A DNA stretch of 64,000 nt from Hirudinaria manillensis (Eukaryota > Annelida > Clitellata > Hirudinida > Hirudinidae), in assembly GCA_034509925.1 (NCBI GenBank), contig CM067533.1, positions 6,914,535 through 6,978,534 of the forward strand, in the 5' to 3' direction. The notes beneath the pieces are model-generated. The model did no database searches. It saw only the letters and a program-made list of their open reading frames with translations, and was not told the origin of the DNA. Of the stretch, positions 12,319-27,860 are shown one piece after another (the stretch's first letter is position 1; each line of letters starts with the position of its first letter). A program made the translations under genes and the position numbers.

Positions 12319-13550
12319 GTCGATAAACCCTTTACGTTTCTTCTGAAGGTCACTTCAGGTGTGTCCCCTTGCACAAGGATTTTGTTTTATTACCTGTATT
12401 AGGCCTGTGATATTTGCACATCGTTTTATTGCTATCATAACAAGCACATTATATCATGATAGTCACATTATCATCTTATTACAGACGTCGTAAAGTTATA
12501 TGTTATGCAATAAAATTCCTTTAAGAATGGAAAAGTTACACTTTCGGATTCGCTGTAAAACCATCGCTAATACCAGTTTCTGTTTGCCTCGATCAACCAT
12601 TTTGACAGAACTCTGTTTTTAAAAAAGAAAACTGTCTGATGGTTTATTTTTATAACCCAAAAATATTTTATTTTTAAATTTAAACAAATTTAACCTGACC
12701 ATTCATTTCCGGATACAACATGCGGATAACCTGTCGGCGATAAATGCCTCTGCCGGAAATAACATAAAATTTCCTTTTAAACTGTTTTACCCTTGCAATG
12801 CAAAATTTCATTTTATGTAATTTCAATTGATTAATTAACCTTTTTTAAAATAATTAAATAAAATAAACCAGTCAATGATCCGACTAACAGCTTGACTTCA
12901 ATCATTGAATTAATTTAGGCACTTTTGACAGAAAAAGTCACGAAAAGTTACTCAATTATTTTGCTGCTGGAAGCAGTTTTGCCAGCAAAATTTTAACTTT
13001 TTTTTGGCCTTTTCAGTGTTTTTGTTTTGAGTTTATCTGCCGATAATTTCTTCTTTTGAAAGCACCAATCTTGGTGTTATTGATGATTCTCAGTGCTATT
13101 TCAATAGTACCACGTTTCACTCATAACTTTGTAATCAACACACGACTTGAATTGATATGACTGATTTGAAGAGTGTAAAACTTAGGCTTTGGACTTTGAA
13201 CTTTTTGGATTCATGGATTGCATTTATTTTCTTTTTGGACAAATAAATACATGATATATTTTTGGATCTTTTGAATTTATTATCTGTGAATGATTCCTAA
13301 AAAATTACAAAAGAATTTATTTCTCATCAAGTTTTTAACATCGATGACGAAAATGTTTTTAGCAAGAATTGATTGTAAATAAATATTTGACGTTGCCCTC
13401 AGTCATTTCCAGACAAATATCAACGTTTGTCTTCCTACCTTTCGGCGACTAATTACATGAAAAAAATGATTTTATATCTTATATTTTTAATTGCATAAAT
13501 AGCATAAATAAGTGCGTTTATTATTTGAAATAATGCTAAGTTACGATATC
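12319..13550. other. AT-rich intergenic DNA, nothing recognised
   Basis: No coding, RNA or mobile-element signature seen. Confidence 0.5.
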
Positions 13551-13552
13551 AA

Positions 13553-13580
13553 TAATAATAATAATTATTATTATTATAAC

Positions 13581-13615
<35 letters not shown>

Positions 13616-13616
13616 G
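13553..13616. repeat. AAT/ATT inverted microsatellites
   Basis: A short AAT run flips to ATT near 13567, followed by a second ATT run. Confidence 0.8.
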
Positions 13617-13904
13617 TGCTAGAAAAATTAAATTCTATTACAACATTAACTTATATTAGGTAATAAAATGTTACTGATATTATCAATATTATTATTATTA
13701 TTATTAATATTTTCGGTTGCACAATAATAATGACTTAATTTCGAAATTATTTATAATTAAATCACATAAAAACGTAATCAGAACTACTAAAAAATTTAAT
13801 ATCATTTAAAATATTTCTAACAAAATGGTACGTTCTAAATTTTATTCTAAATAATTTATAATTGTTTGGCATTTACGATAAATTTTAGAAATCATTTGGG
13901 GGAA

Positions 13905-14064
<160 letters not shown>

Positions 14065-15600
14065 AGCAACGTCCATTTTTTGTTCGTTCACTTTTCAATC
14101 CATCCATTTTAGTTCCTCATAGTGTTTGATGAAGATTGTCTTGAATTTGTCTCGAGTCAATAGACTGATTGAGCAATTTGTCATTCTCTTAAGCAATATT
14201 ACATCCGGTCTTGTCAAGAGGAAGGAAGAGAATTCTTTTGGATTACTCGAAAGCAATTATTGGTCGAACATGGGTGAAATCAACGTACAACATTATATTC
14301 ATAGTGTTTTAATTTGTTCATTTAACGATCTTTTTTTACAAATAATTAGAACTTCAGAATATCTTCGCTTCAAGATATCATGGTCTAGCAAAATTGCAAA
14401 AAAAAATTGCAAAAAGGGACCTTAAGTAACTTCAAATAAATTTAAAATCAAAATTCAACTAAAAATTCCATAAATCATTTAATAATTGAAATTAATTAAT
14501 AAATTTTAATTAATCAGTTTGACTTCTTCCTTAAAACGATTTAATTGCACTGACTAAAGATCCAAAAATTGCAGATCTGAGAAGATTCTGAGAACATAAA
14601 TTATGACGAAACTAGAGTAATCAGCTTCTAAAGTTTTGTAATTACTTTGACAGAATTCACGCACCTGAACGATTTATTAAATTCTTTTTTCATTTATTTA
14701 TTTTTTTTTATTCCACTTTCGAAATGTAAAGTTTTTATTCTATAGGACAAGGTAAAATTAAAAACAACGTCTAAATTTAAAATATATCTGTTTAATTATG
14801 TTAAACTAATAATTATTTGCGATAATTATTACCGTTATAATTATATAATAATTATTTAAATAATAACAATAAATTATAATTATATAATAATTATTACATA
14901 ATTATACATAATACAAAATAATAATTATTACATATTTTCACATAACAATTTATTTAAAGTTTTTTAATTAATAAATTTAAAGTAAAATGAAAGAATAATT
15001 ATAATTAGCAAGTAATTTATTTTACAAGTTTTATTTCAAACGAATCAGATGGACGCTGATGGGTTTGGAATTTTAATGAAGCAAAAAATTAAGAACGGCA
15101 ATTCATTTGTGCGATATCTTCAACTGAACATTGAATAATTTAGTACAAAATGATTTAAATCATTTTAATGATGATTTAAATTATTAATTAATTGTTATTA
15201 ATTACTAATTATTAATTATTAAACTAAATATAATTTAAATCATTTTAATGATGATTTAAATTATTAATTTATTCATTTTAATGATAAAGTGACTTAAATT
15301 ATTTGAATTTTTATGAAATGCACAGTAATTTATATTTTCACAAGGCTGATTAGGAGAGCTGGATTTTGTGCCAGTGACAGGAATTGTGATGTATATTTTG
15401 CCTGACTTCTTGAATTTATTTTATTCGATGTTGTGTCTTTGTTTTCGCATCGATAAACTTTCCTTAGAATTTTGTTTTTGGGTTGCTTTTAAAATAAACA
15501 ACAAATCTTGAACCAGGCTTCGTGTATTGGCCAAAAATATCGTGGTCGAGAAAAACATTTTCCCTTTTAAATTTAAGTTTCAGAAATAAATTTTTGAAGC
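14065..15600. other. AT-rich intergenic DNA with quasi-palindromes
   Basis: Holds AT-only quasi-palindromes (14800-14945) and an 80-bp-offset duplication at 15153-15269. The 99-codon plus-strand frame at 14126-14425 has no recognisable domain. Confidence 0.5.
15153..15269. repeat. 37-bp direct repeat, 80-bp offset
   Basis: A phrase beginning atttaaatcattttaatgat occurs at 15153-15189 and again at 15233-15269 with no visible change. It is internally near-palindromic. Confidence 0.8.
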
Positions 15601-15627
15601 GGCAGCAACAACAACAACAACAAGACC

Positions 15628-16073
<446 letters not shown>

Positions 16074-16107
16074 CAATTATAATAATATAATTTATAATAA
16101 AAATCAT

Positions 16108-17880
<1,773 letters not shown>

Positions 17881-17972
17881 CAGCCTTCTTTTCTGATGAC
17901 ACGCGAATTACGACTCAAAACTAATCTCTCTCATCCAAGTTTCCTTCCTTTCGTTAAAGTAATATTAATAAT

Positions 17973-18000
<28 letters not shown>

Positions 18001-18005
<5 letters not shown>

Positions 18006-18614
18006 TGATAGAACAGTCCCTGCCAACAGACCCGACCTGATTTACCACGATAAGAAGAGAAGAAAATGTCTAATAATTGATATTGCTGTCCCGGATGATG
18101 TGAATGTGCCTCGGAAGGAGATGGAAAAATTAACAAAGTATAAAGACCTACAGATTGAAATCCAAAGAATGTGGGGTGTGAGATCTCAGGTAATACCAGT
18201 GGTTGTTGGTGCATTAGGAATGACATCAAAGAAATTTAAAGATTACCTGGATCTCATCCCTGGAAATCCATCTCCTCTTGAGGCGCAGAAAATCGCTTTG
18301 TGTGGGACAGCACATATATTAAGAAGAATATTGAACTGACAATGATTTGGATTTTGTATATAACTGTATATAGCTGCGTCTATAATTGAATTACTTTGTT
18401 TGGGTTTTGGACTTTTGCTGCGTGTATAATTGAATTACTTGGTTTAAGTTTTGGACTTTTGCTTGTTGCTTCTGTTTGTTCATGACTGTTTTTCTGTTTT
18501 AATTTTATTTGGGCTTGATGTGTTGTGACTGCCTGTGATCCCTTGTTGGGATCTGGGGTCACTGTTTTCCGGCGGAGGCCGTGATTGTGAATAAACGAAT
18601 AATAATAATAATAA
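18001..18614 (+). mobile_element. 5'-truncated LINE: reverse-transcriptase C-terminus, 3'UTR and AAT tail
   Basis: Bases 18004-18339 encode 111 residues of the region after the RT core of a non-LTR element. Landmarks are TDRTVPANRPD, IDIAVPDD, KYKDLQIEI, VIPVVVGALG and the terminal QKIALCGTAHILRRILN before TGA. The 3'UTR carries a roughly 43-base unit twice (from 18374 and 18417), then AATAAA (about 18590) directly followed by an AAT tail ending at 18614. The 5' break falls exactly in another AAT run (17965-18003), so the fragment is bracketed by AAT. Too short to be active. The upstream in-frame ATG at 17896 belongs to flanking DNA. Confidence 0.88.
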
Positions 18615-20500
18615 CTTCCTGACTCTCAATTTTCACGTATTTAGAGTTTCAACAATAAAAAAAATTCGAGAAAGTCGTTGAGAGGTTGAGAAATAACTTT
18701 TTAATTGCTTGTCTTTAAAACTTAAGTGTTTTAAATAAACTTTAGAAATAATCATCCGACATATTCTAATGTCGCAGTGTCTGGAAGACATTTACAGAAC
18801 GTGTCCGTACAAGATTCACCCTCAAATTTTCAGTCAAGCCATAACATTCCACCACATTTCCATGGAAATCATAAAAGAAATGGCCACACAGAAGGAGAAT
18901 AATCCAACTGGGGGTATTACCAGTTAATAACCTTAAGTTATGAACCGAGAAAAGAGAGTTCAAAACTTGGCTAAGCCATGTCGTTTATAGCGTCATAGTA
19001 AAGTTATAAAATAAATTATATTTAATTATATTTTAAGGTCGATGAATAAATTATAAAATCAATTACGTTGATATTTGTTGAAAAAGTTTAGCAAAAAGTC
19101 GCTGAAAAAGATGAGTGACAAATTAATTTACTTCAAGATTCCGTTGACGTTTCTGTAGAAAAATTTCAAAACTTCAATTTTAATTCCGGAGAAATTTTTT
19201 TAAATTCTTCATTTTTTTTAAATTCTTCAATACTTTTACTCAGATTTGTTTGCAAAATTTATTAATAATTTCATAAAATATGGTCAAATTCAAAAAGCAT
19301 AATAGTAATAACAGTAATTTCTTATCTGAATGTTATCATTCGAATTTGATTCGATATTTTATTGATCAAAATAAATTATTTGAAGAATTTCAGTTTAGCT
19401 TTACCAATTACTTGGTAATAATAGTAATAATAATTATTATTATATTAATAAATTATGCACAACAGCCCGCATTCATTGATTTTAAGTCAGAAATGTTCCA
19501 CATCCGAGCATTTCTGATGGCCAAAGCACCAAAAAACGGTTGACTCGAAGATCACTATCATGCCCTGGATATAAATCTCCAGCGCCATCTAACGAAGATG
19601 TTGCCACAAAATGAATCATACCTAAAATCCACGTACGAACACCGGAAATAATGGATGTTGGTTCTCTTTTGTTACATTTTTATCCGACATATAAAAGAAA
19701 AATTAAGAATTTTTAAAAATATTTTATTCGCAAAATTCTCTGTGAAATTCATTATTAAAATTATTCGTGGTTGTTTGGAAGCATATTTGAATAATTTATA
19801 ACTTTGACCCTCAACAAATCCGTGAATAGGTTTCATAAAATTCTACGTTCATTTATGTTGAATAAGGTTTTTTAAATTTTTAAATGAAACTTTAAAATAC
19901 GGATTAATCCTGGCTTTAAAATCACAACATCCTCGTTCAAAGGTCAACATTGCAATTATATCAATTTAAGATTATCTTGTCAGGACTTTAAAATCATTTA
20001 CGTTTGGAATGGAAATTTTAATATCATTCACAAATTGAACTATAATTTATATAATAAATTACTATAAAACTCGCTATAACACGTTGAAAGAGTGCCGCTT
20101 GCTGATGACGTGTTGCTAAATCAATAATAATAATAATAATCATCATTATCATCATTTATTTCATAAAAATGAAATAAATAAATAAAAATGTATAAAGCTC
20201 TTTATAATATATAGCTTAATCATATTTAAACTATAATTATAAATTATTTTATTAATTTAATTTAAGTATTTTATTTAATTTATTGATGGTTTCTTTTATT
20301 TAAATGGAATTTATTTAAAAGTATTTACTCTTAAATCATTTTAATCAATTTCTGATGTTGTTTGAAGTAATGTAAATTTTATCTTTAATTAGTTCTTAAT
20401 TTCGTCTTTTTTTTTGAAAAATCTCTTAAAGCAGGAAATTAATTAAGTTCACGAAGGTGTTGAAGATGTCGCTGATGAGACGCGAGAGTTAATTGTAAGC
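18615..20500. other. AT-rich intergenic DNA, nothing recognised
   Basis: No supported gene. A phrase CTTGGCTAAGCCATG near 18967 nearly matches CTTGGTTAAGCCATG near 7997, possibly an old repeat. Confidence 0.45.
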
Positions 20501-20515
20501 CAAGTCAACCTTATT

Positions 20516-20665
20516 CACCGTCATCTTCATCATCATGAAGCTGACGACGATGACGACGACGGTGATGATGATGATGATGATGACGACGACGATGACATTG
20601 ATGATGATGATGATGACGACGACGATGACATCGACGATGACGACGATGATGATGATGACGACTTC
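20516..20665. repeat. GAT/GAC mixed triplet tract
   Basis: Alternating blocks of GAT and GAC triplets over about 150 bases. Confidence 0.9.
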
Positions 20666-21122
20666 TACGTTGGACGAGAACGTTGATGGTGGCTGAAATT
20701 ATTAGGAAACCATGGTAATTTCAAAGTGCCATTTTAATATTTAATTTAAATATTTATGTTTTTTTGTCGCAACACAAAGCTGTATATTTCGACATTTAAT
20801 GCCTCCCAAAGATGATTTTTATTTTTATGGGTGCGTTGAGTAAATAAGCGTTTTTATATTTATTTATTCATAATATATTATCATTTATTGTATTATATAA
20901 TTTATTATATTACATAATTTATTTTATTATATCATTTATTATATTATAATTATTATTTAAATTATTTAATTATTAACCCTTCTAATGCAATTTTATTCAT
21001 CTTTATCATCAGTTTTTTTTTTTTAAATTTGTATTCAAAATCAAAACGTTATTTCATGGAGACCTCTATTGAAGCTTTTACTGTTGAAGTTTGAAATATT
21101 TTTGAATTTTATCGGAAAACAA

Positions 21123-21175
<53 letters not shown>

Positions 21176-23220
21176 TAATAATAATAGTAATAAAAATAAT
21201 AATAATAATAATAATAATAAAAATAATAATAAATAATAATAATTATTTCTCCATCTTCTCGACTTTTCTTAATCCTTCACTTAGATATTTCATTTATAAA
21301 TATTTAATGTGTGAAAGTTTTTAATTACAATTTATTATTTCGTAATCATTTATCGATTTAATTTAAAAAGTTAGTTAGCGCTTAGCTAATTAATTGGTTA
21401 AATAATTAGCTGAATGACTAATTAGCGCCTCACGTGAACACCTGAAATTGCAAGTGGAAGAAACGCCAAGATTTAATGGATTTATTTTAAATTCAAAGCA
21501 TATTCAAATAACATCGATGACATGAAAATCATTAATTGACGTTATAAATGTTCTAATTCAATGTAATTTCTAAATATTTCACAAAAAAGAAAGCATATAT
21601 GTACATGGTATCGTATAACAAATTGTATGTTAATTTAGGACGATTTAAAAATAAATTATTTAATTAATTTTAAAAACATCAAAAGTGTGAAAGTGTGAAT
21701 TAAACGTCTTTCAAGTGAATCAAGAGAATGCTTCAAAATAGATTCAATCGATCAATCAATTCAATCAAATTTTATTTATTTTCGACAATTAATGTTTTAA
21801 TTATTCAATAATAATATCGTAATATAATTGTTTAATAATAATTTTACAATAAAATATTCAAGCAAATCAATCAAGTAACGATTTAAAATCTCATCAATCA
21901 AAAACTCTCAAGCAAAAAATATCTCGTTAACCCGTTTCAACAAATATTATTGGAAAATATTATTTTTTGTGTTAAAACTAAAATTAAGTTTAAATAAATT
22001 GATATTTTTTTAAAATAAAATTACTTAAAAATATAAACTTTGGGGACCATATTTTGAAGCTTTAAAAAAATATGTTTTTCTGACATTTTTCAAAAGTTTA
22101 TCAGAGGACCTAATTACTACATCTCCACAAGACATGTGACTGAAGTTTTGTAATTGTTTTGAATAAAAAATATTAAAAATAAAATGTTTTTAATTTCACA
22201 AATAAATTAAAAAAAAAACACAAAAATCGAGGACAAAATATACGTAAGAAAAATATTTAAATTATCGTTACCTTCAAAGTAATCCAAACATCTTTAAAAT
22301 TAATTAACTCATGATTAACAAAATAATTATTAAATAATTATTAAATAATTATTTTCATATTCTCTGTAAATTACACGATAATTTAAGTAAAACTATAAAA
22401 GCGCTATTTTCCCAGGTTGTCGTCGGAATTTAAAAAATAATTTAATGTTTATTTTTTGTATAAAATCGTGAAAATCTTGGAGTCATTGACAGAAGAAGCG
22501 AACGTTTTTCACTTTTAATGTTTTTTAAAAGTGAAAAACGTAAAAATTTAGCAAATGTTAATTCTTTCTTTTCACTTAATAATTTTAATGGCGGAAATAA
22601 ATAAACTTTTTTTTTCATTTAATTTAAATTATTGCTTAATTTAATATTTTTCTTGTATTTATTAATTTATCTTTTGCATTTCGTTCGCATTTTGATGGTC
22701 GAACGTATTTGAAAAATTTAAACTTTGACCTGAAATTATACGATTAAATTATTATATTAATTTTAAATTGATATTTTATGATGATTAACGTCGATTTAGC
22801 AAATAAAACATTTAAATACACACAAACCACGTTCAATTGTGGATAACTTTGAAGCAATTTTTAATTACCCAAGAAATGTGCTATTGATATTAAAATTATT
22901 AAATTAAATTATTGTATTTTAAACCAATTGTTTAGAACATTATTTAATTGAAATAAATTGAAAAAGATTAAATACCAATAATAGAAGTAATATTCTACTG
23001 CTAATCAATAAAACGTTTTTAAGACACATTCATTCATTCATTCATTCAATTTTCAATGTTTCATTCAATATCAAATTTTAAATCACAAGTGCAAATAAAA
23101 TAAAATATAATATATAATATGATAAAATGTAGTCACCAATCCACTCCGGAATCCTTTCCTTGGAAAAACAAAAAAACAACAAACTGCGTTCATCAACATC
23201 CAACAAGATCATTCCTTAAT
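20666..23220. other. AT-rich intergenic DNA with an AAT/AAA array
   Basis: The AAT array with AAA and AGT variants is at 21124-21245. The rest is AT-rich DNA without a supported gene. Confidence 0.5.
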
Positions 23221-23235
23221 TAAAGATTCATTCTT

Positions 23236-23320
23236 CTTTCATCCATACATCCATCCATGCATCCGACCATCCATCCATTCATTCATCCGTCCGTCCATCC
23301 ATCCATGCATCCTTCGGTCC
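23236..23320. repeat. CATC/CATT tetranucleotide tract
   Basis: Degenerate CCAT-type units (CATC, CGTC, CATT) about 90 bases before the end of the second GPCR gene. Confidence 0.8.
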
Positions 23321-23395
23321 ATTTTATAACGACAACGGCATCACTTCGAAATTGAAATCAACTTCGATCTTTTAAGACAAACCAGTGGACTTCAT

Positions 23396-23401
23396 TTTAT
23401 T
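23396..23401 (-). terminator. Candidate poly(A) signal of the second GPCR gene
   Basis: Minus-strand AATAAA begins only 11 bases past the stop codon (23413-23415). If used, the 3'UTR would be very short. Confidence 0.45.
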
Positions 23402-23412
23402 CTTCTACAGTT

Positions 23413-24977
23413 TCAAACATTGGAAATTCCACACGACGGTATCGAGGAATTACCACGGACTGCTTTCGATTTGGACGGGAAACTGATTTTGGAGGTTGCA
23501 CTTCCACCCTCTCTCACTCTTCTGCCCCTCATCGTCGTCTTCATCGTCACCTTTTTCGTGCAGAGATTTTGAAAGGTCCTTTTCCAGTCCTTCATGAAAC
23601 CGCAGTAGACGAAAAAATTGCTGGAAAAGTTGAGCGCCGTGGTGAAGTTGGTGACGAGTACCGCCATCTGGTATGCCTTCCTGTCCAGGATCAACTCTAT
23701 GGACTTGATGACCATTGACGGACACACGAGGAAGAGAAAAGACGTTTCCATGACGACGACCATGATGGTGATCCTGGTGCAACCGTATCGTTGGGCTTTG
23801 AGCAGCCTCTTTGACCTGTTGCGGAGGAGGACAACGACGAGGCTGACGTTGGTGAAAGTCAAGGACACGAGTGGAAGGAAGGTGTCGAAGAAACTCAAGA
23901 GAATGAAGTAGGTCAACTTGAACTTGCCACTGGCGAACAGCGACGATGGAACGATGGAATAGGAATAGCAGGTGGAACTGTAACCATCATAAAGATATAT
24001 TGAAATCCTTTTTTATAAAAATGTTAATTTGTTAATCGTTGACGGTAGTAATTAATAATTATTCTCAATTCTGAATCAATTTGGTACTCTTGTAGACTGA
24101 GAATGATTTTGAACCCAAAATTGACTCAGATTCACGGCTAAGACGAAGTTATTAGATGAATATGCAATAATGACGAAGATAAGCACAAAAGCTGAGCTGG
24201 AAAGCAGAATAAAATAAATTATTTACTGCAAAAGAAAAATAATTTCATGATCCAAAAATAGTGGTTCAAAAGGGGGCTGCGGTGCGGATTTTATATGGAT
24301 TTTGGAAATCATCGGTCAGTTAATATTTCTCTACAGAATTATAATTAATATGAATATAATCAATCTTCAATGCTTCAAAGCAACTAAAAAGGTCACCTGA
24401 AATCATGACCACTGCAAATATTTTTCTTGAGTCTTGCAGCAAAAAACAATGGTACGTCAACGATGACAGCACAGATCGTTATAATGACAGAAGATGCGAC
24501 ATTGTTTCTGAGTTTGAGAAACTGTCGGGCGTAAATCGGATGCCAAACTGCCAGGAATCTCTCCGATGAGATGACGACCATTATCCAGGAACTGGAGAAT
24601 ATGAAGAGATTCCTCAGGGGTTGAGAGAGGATACCACGGTAGAAAAACTGGTAGATTTCCAGTCCCTTCGGCAGCAGACTGACCGGAATGACACCGATGA
24701 AGCAGACGATGCAGAACAAAAGGTCAGAGGTGGCGAGGGCAAGCAGACCCGCGTAGGCAGGTTTCTCCAAGGATTCGATGTTCCTGCTCATCTGAGAAAA
24801 CTTGTAGGCTATGACGATGATGCTGAGGGTGTTGCCCAACGCCCCGAGGAGCAGCACAATGGAGGTGGCATATTGGAAAGGAATCCTAATGGTGTCGATG
24901 AAGGATTCTTGCTTAAATTTGAAATCTGTTTCGTTGGCAAGGAAATCCAACATTCCAGTGAAATTCGCTCCTTTCAT
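23413..24977 (-). CDS. Rhodopsin-like (class A) neuropeptide-type GPCR, paralogue 2; two exons
   Basis: Seven-transmembrane receptor of 381 residues from exon 1 (24977-24397) plus exon 2 (23977-23413), with a 419-base GT-AG phase-2 intron at the same place as in paralogue 1. The N-terminus has sequons NFT (5-7) and NET (15-17). Landmarks: GN in TM1 (48-49), LALATSD in TM2, SSERFLAVWHP at the end of TM3 (R140), FLP in TM5, VCPSMV in TM6 and NFFVY in TM7. From residue 18 to the end of TM4 it differs from paralogue 1 at only about a dozen positions. The first 17 residues, loop 2 and the whole tail after GFMK differ. The tail is longer and rich in Lys, Arg and Ser. A good acceptor (attattcag) 12 bases before the ATG suggests a 5'UTR intron. 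No Cys 3.25. Ligand unknown; a peptide is inferred. Confidence 0.92.
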
Positions 24978-24979
24978 TT

Positions 24980-27170
24980 TAAGGTTTTCCTGAATAATTA
25001 GCGAGAAATCTCTGTTGCCAATGCAGAATGAGGTAGGATTTTTAATTTAAAATTTCAGATAAATGTGGGATATTCACGACGCCCATTCCATGCTTTCTGT
25101 TTCCAGGCACACCCACTTCTCCGTTTTTTTGACCTGGAACGCCGTGAGCATTTTATGGTGAGACAAACCGATCGGATGCCTTTGTGTGCACACTTCCTGA
25201 AAGAAGCGACCGTCTACATAAATAAATGTTTTTTGTAATTCAAATGTAAAATAATTTTCCTCAAATGTTTTGTAATTTCATAATAGACCAGTTCTATTTA
25301 TTCATAAAAATAAATAAACTTTAAAGTAGATAATTATATACGAAATATTATTATTAATTATATATGTTTGCAACCATTACTATTACTAATAAACTGTAAA
25401 AATGCTACAATTCCTATTTGTTTATGTATCTGAGAAACAAATTACTTTCAAGTCATGGATACGTGGATTGTTTACATTCCAAGCAAATGGGTCACAAACA
25501 ATGGCTTATAATTGATCCCCTAATGGCTAGATATGCTTGCATTTGATTTCCAGATAATTAATTATTATTTTCTTTTTTGTACAAAATATAATATAATCAG
25601 TCTTTGTTAGTAAATAATCTTCCTTTTCCTGTGCTTGTTTATGAAATTCAATTGCATTTTAATAAATTTACAGGTGTTTAATAATTAATAAATATTATAA
25701 CATTTTGTAAAACTGGAAATCGACGAGAAATAACCGTTGTTATTTTATTCAAAATAAAATTAATTTGCACCGGAAAATGGTTTTATTTTTAAATTTAGCC
25801 GAACAATTTTAAAAGGAAAGACATAAATTTCATTCTTCTTGAGATTAGAAAGACCGAATTTAGCTTCTCAGCGATGCATCAAGAGTAGAAAGTTTCACTT
25901 GTTCCAAGAAGACGGTTCCAGATAAGACCCCGATGATGAAAATGTCATTTCCGTTTTTTTTTATGTGTTTTTGTGTTTACCAGTTGGACCAATTGCACAT
26001 GAAAGGCTTCAGAACGGAAAACAAAATGGCGGACAATTACAAGTTTCCCGCCTCTGGAAGCAGGCGTTTTAAACTTCACAGAACCACACTCGAAAATCTT
26101 GTTTTAGATCTTCAGAATATTTTTAGAAATAAAAAAAAAAAAATAAAAGAAACAGAACCTGTCTGATGTCAATTTCAAACCGGAAATGTAATCAGCGTTT
26201 CCGGTATTTTTGGCATTTTGATGTTTTAAAACAATTTTATTTTAATCATAAATTCGTTTTTATTAAATTAATTTATTTTTCAAATTCAATCAAATCCGTA
26301 AAATATTGATATTTTGTCCTATTTTCTAAAGTGACTGAGACAAAAAAATAATGTTGAAATTGACAAGAAAACGTGAATTAGAAAATATATAATTTCTAAA
26401 TCCACACGAACTTGTTTTGATTTTCTATTGAAAGGTTTTATGAATAAATAGAATAATAAAACCGACACAAATGACATAGCCATCGGAGCGGATTTTGTAA
26501 AAATTGTTCGGTCTTCCAGGAAAAAGTGAAATTTTCTATCAAACTGAGCGAAATGACTTATAATTAGATATGAAAAATGAAACACAAATGACACGAAACT
26601 GTCATTTTAGATTTGAAGCCGACATTGAAAGAGATTTTCCAAATTTTTCCGTGTGCTAATGGTCACAAAAGTGGGCTAATAAACTGGATAATTGGATTAA
26701 TGTATAAAATGGGATTTTAAGTAACTGCATTAACCTTTAAAATAACTAAAAGATAACCAATTAATTGTTGAAAGTTAATAAATTATTAATAAAATTTTGA
26801 TCTCAACAGGTTCTTAACTGTATTTCTGGATTGCACCCAAAGTCTATGAAGCTGATAACGTTTGATTAGTTTCCCACAAAATCTCTCCATCGAATATTGC
26901 TTTTTAATATTCAGTTATTTCAATAATTGAAGCAATTTACACTCTTTTTATTTTAAATTACATTAAATTAAATTAAATTTAAACCGTTTTAATGAATAAG
27001 ATGATTGCACGCAACTTTTAAAAAATGAAATTCCTGTTTTATTTTGAATTTTTAATTTCTTTTCATAAATTATTTTAGAATTTTAAATTAAGGATTTACT
27101 TTAATATAGGAATCCTTTTTTTGTACTGATGTTGTTAATGGAAATATCGGCTCAATATTATATGATATGG
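24980..27170. other. Intergenic DNA upstream of the second GPCR gene
   Basis: Holds a GC-richer stretch (25080-25220) that could include a 5'UTR exon or promoter of the GPCR gene, and the promoter-like patch at 26020-26055. Otherwise AT-rich with no supported gene. Confidence 0.4.
26020..26055 (+). promoter_or_regulatory. YY1-like plus E2F-like motif pair
   Basis: AAAATGGCGGAC (YY1-like, about 26023-26034) is followed by TTTCCCGCC (E2F-like, 26044-26052). It also sits in a 77-codon open frame, so a short coding exon is the alternative. Motif reading only. Confidence 0.25.
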
Positions 27171-27173
27171 TAC

Positions 27174-27419
27174 ATTACATTATATTATATTATATTATAT
27201 TATATTATATTATATTATATTATATTATATTATATTATATTATATTATATTATATTATATTATATTATATTATATTATATTATATTATATTATATTATAT
27301 TATATTATATTATATTATATTATATTATATTATATTATATTATATTATATTATATTATTATTATATTATATTATATTATATTATATTATATTATATTATA
27401 TTATATTATATTATATTAT
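27174..27419. repeat. AATAT pentanucleotide array (TTATA register)
   Basis: About 49 five-base units, uniform apart from a short ATT slip near 27355-27363. Same motif as the arrays at 11791 and 39168, on the opposite strand from the first. Confidence 0.95.
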
Positions 27420-27571
27420 TTCATAATTTATTCATTCGAAAGTTTTTTTCCTTAAGAAATTCATTCATCAAAGCAGACAGTGTTGCGGAAAAAAACGAAA
27501 CTTTTTTTTTTGAGAAATATGACGAATAAAAATATTATTATATAAATATCTGAACGTTAATTGACAAAATG

Positions 27572-27860
27572 TTTTTTTTTTTTTTTTGAGTTTAGAGTTT
27601 ATTGAACAAACAATTATGTACACCAACGAAACAAATGAAACTTAAAATACAAAATAAACTCATAGGGTCAGTCTTAAGGAAGCGCAAGCTTCCGCTAAAC
27701 AGACTGGCCCTGGAAATCAAATTAATGTGGCTAATAATGCATTTACTGCTCAGTTTCACAGTGTCAAATAAATGTAGAAAATTTATTTTAAAGAAATTTG
27801 TTTTAATTTTTTTTAAATTTGATTTAAAAAAAACTTTTAATTCAGGCCGGCACGGTACTA
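27572..27860 (-). mobile_element. Retroposed 3' end with poly(A) tail
   Basis: On the minus strand AATAAA (27603-27598) is followed 10 bases later by 16 A residues (27587-27572). This is the layout of a reverse-transcribed polyadenylated RNA. Upstream lies about 270 bases of ordinary-composition sequence, with a hairpin (AGCGGAAGCTTGCGCTT, about 27685-27701) flanked by GCCAGTCTGTTT and AAGACTGACCC. No protein is recognised, so it could be a LINE 3'UTR or a processed pseudogene 3'UTR. The 5' boundary is a guess. No convincing target-site duplication was found. Confidence 0.45.

Noticed and set aside
11763-12374. 203-codon frame of alternating Ile/Leu/Tyr and Ser/His
   Set aside because: Five-base repeat reads as a periodic peptide in every frame; not coding.
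24621-25001. 126-codon plus-strand frame
   Set aside because: Antisense shadow of GPCR paralogue 2 exon 1; kept open by codon composition of the real strand.
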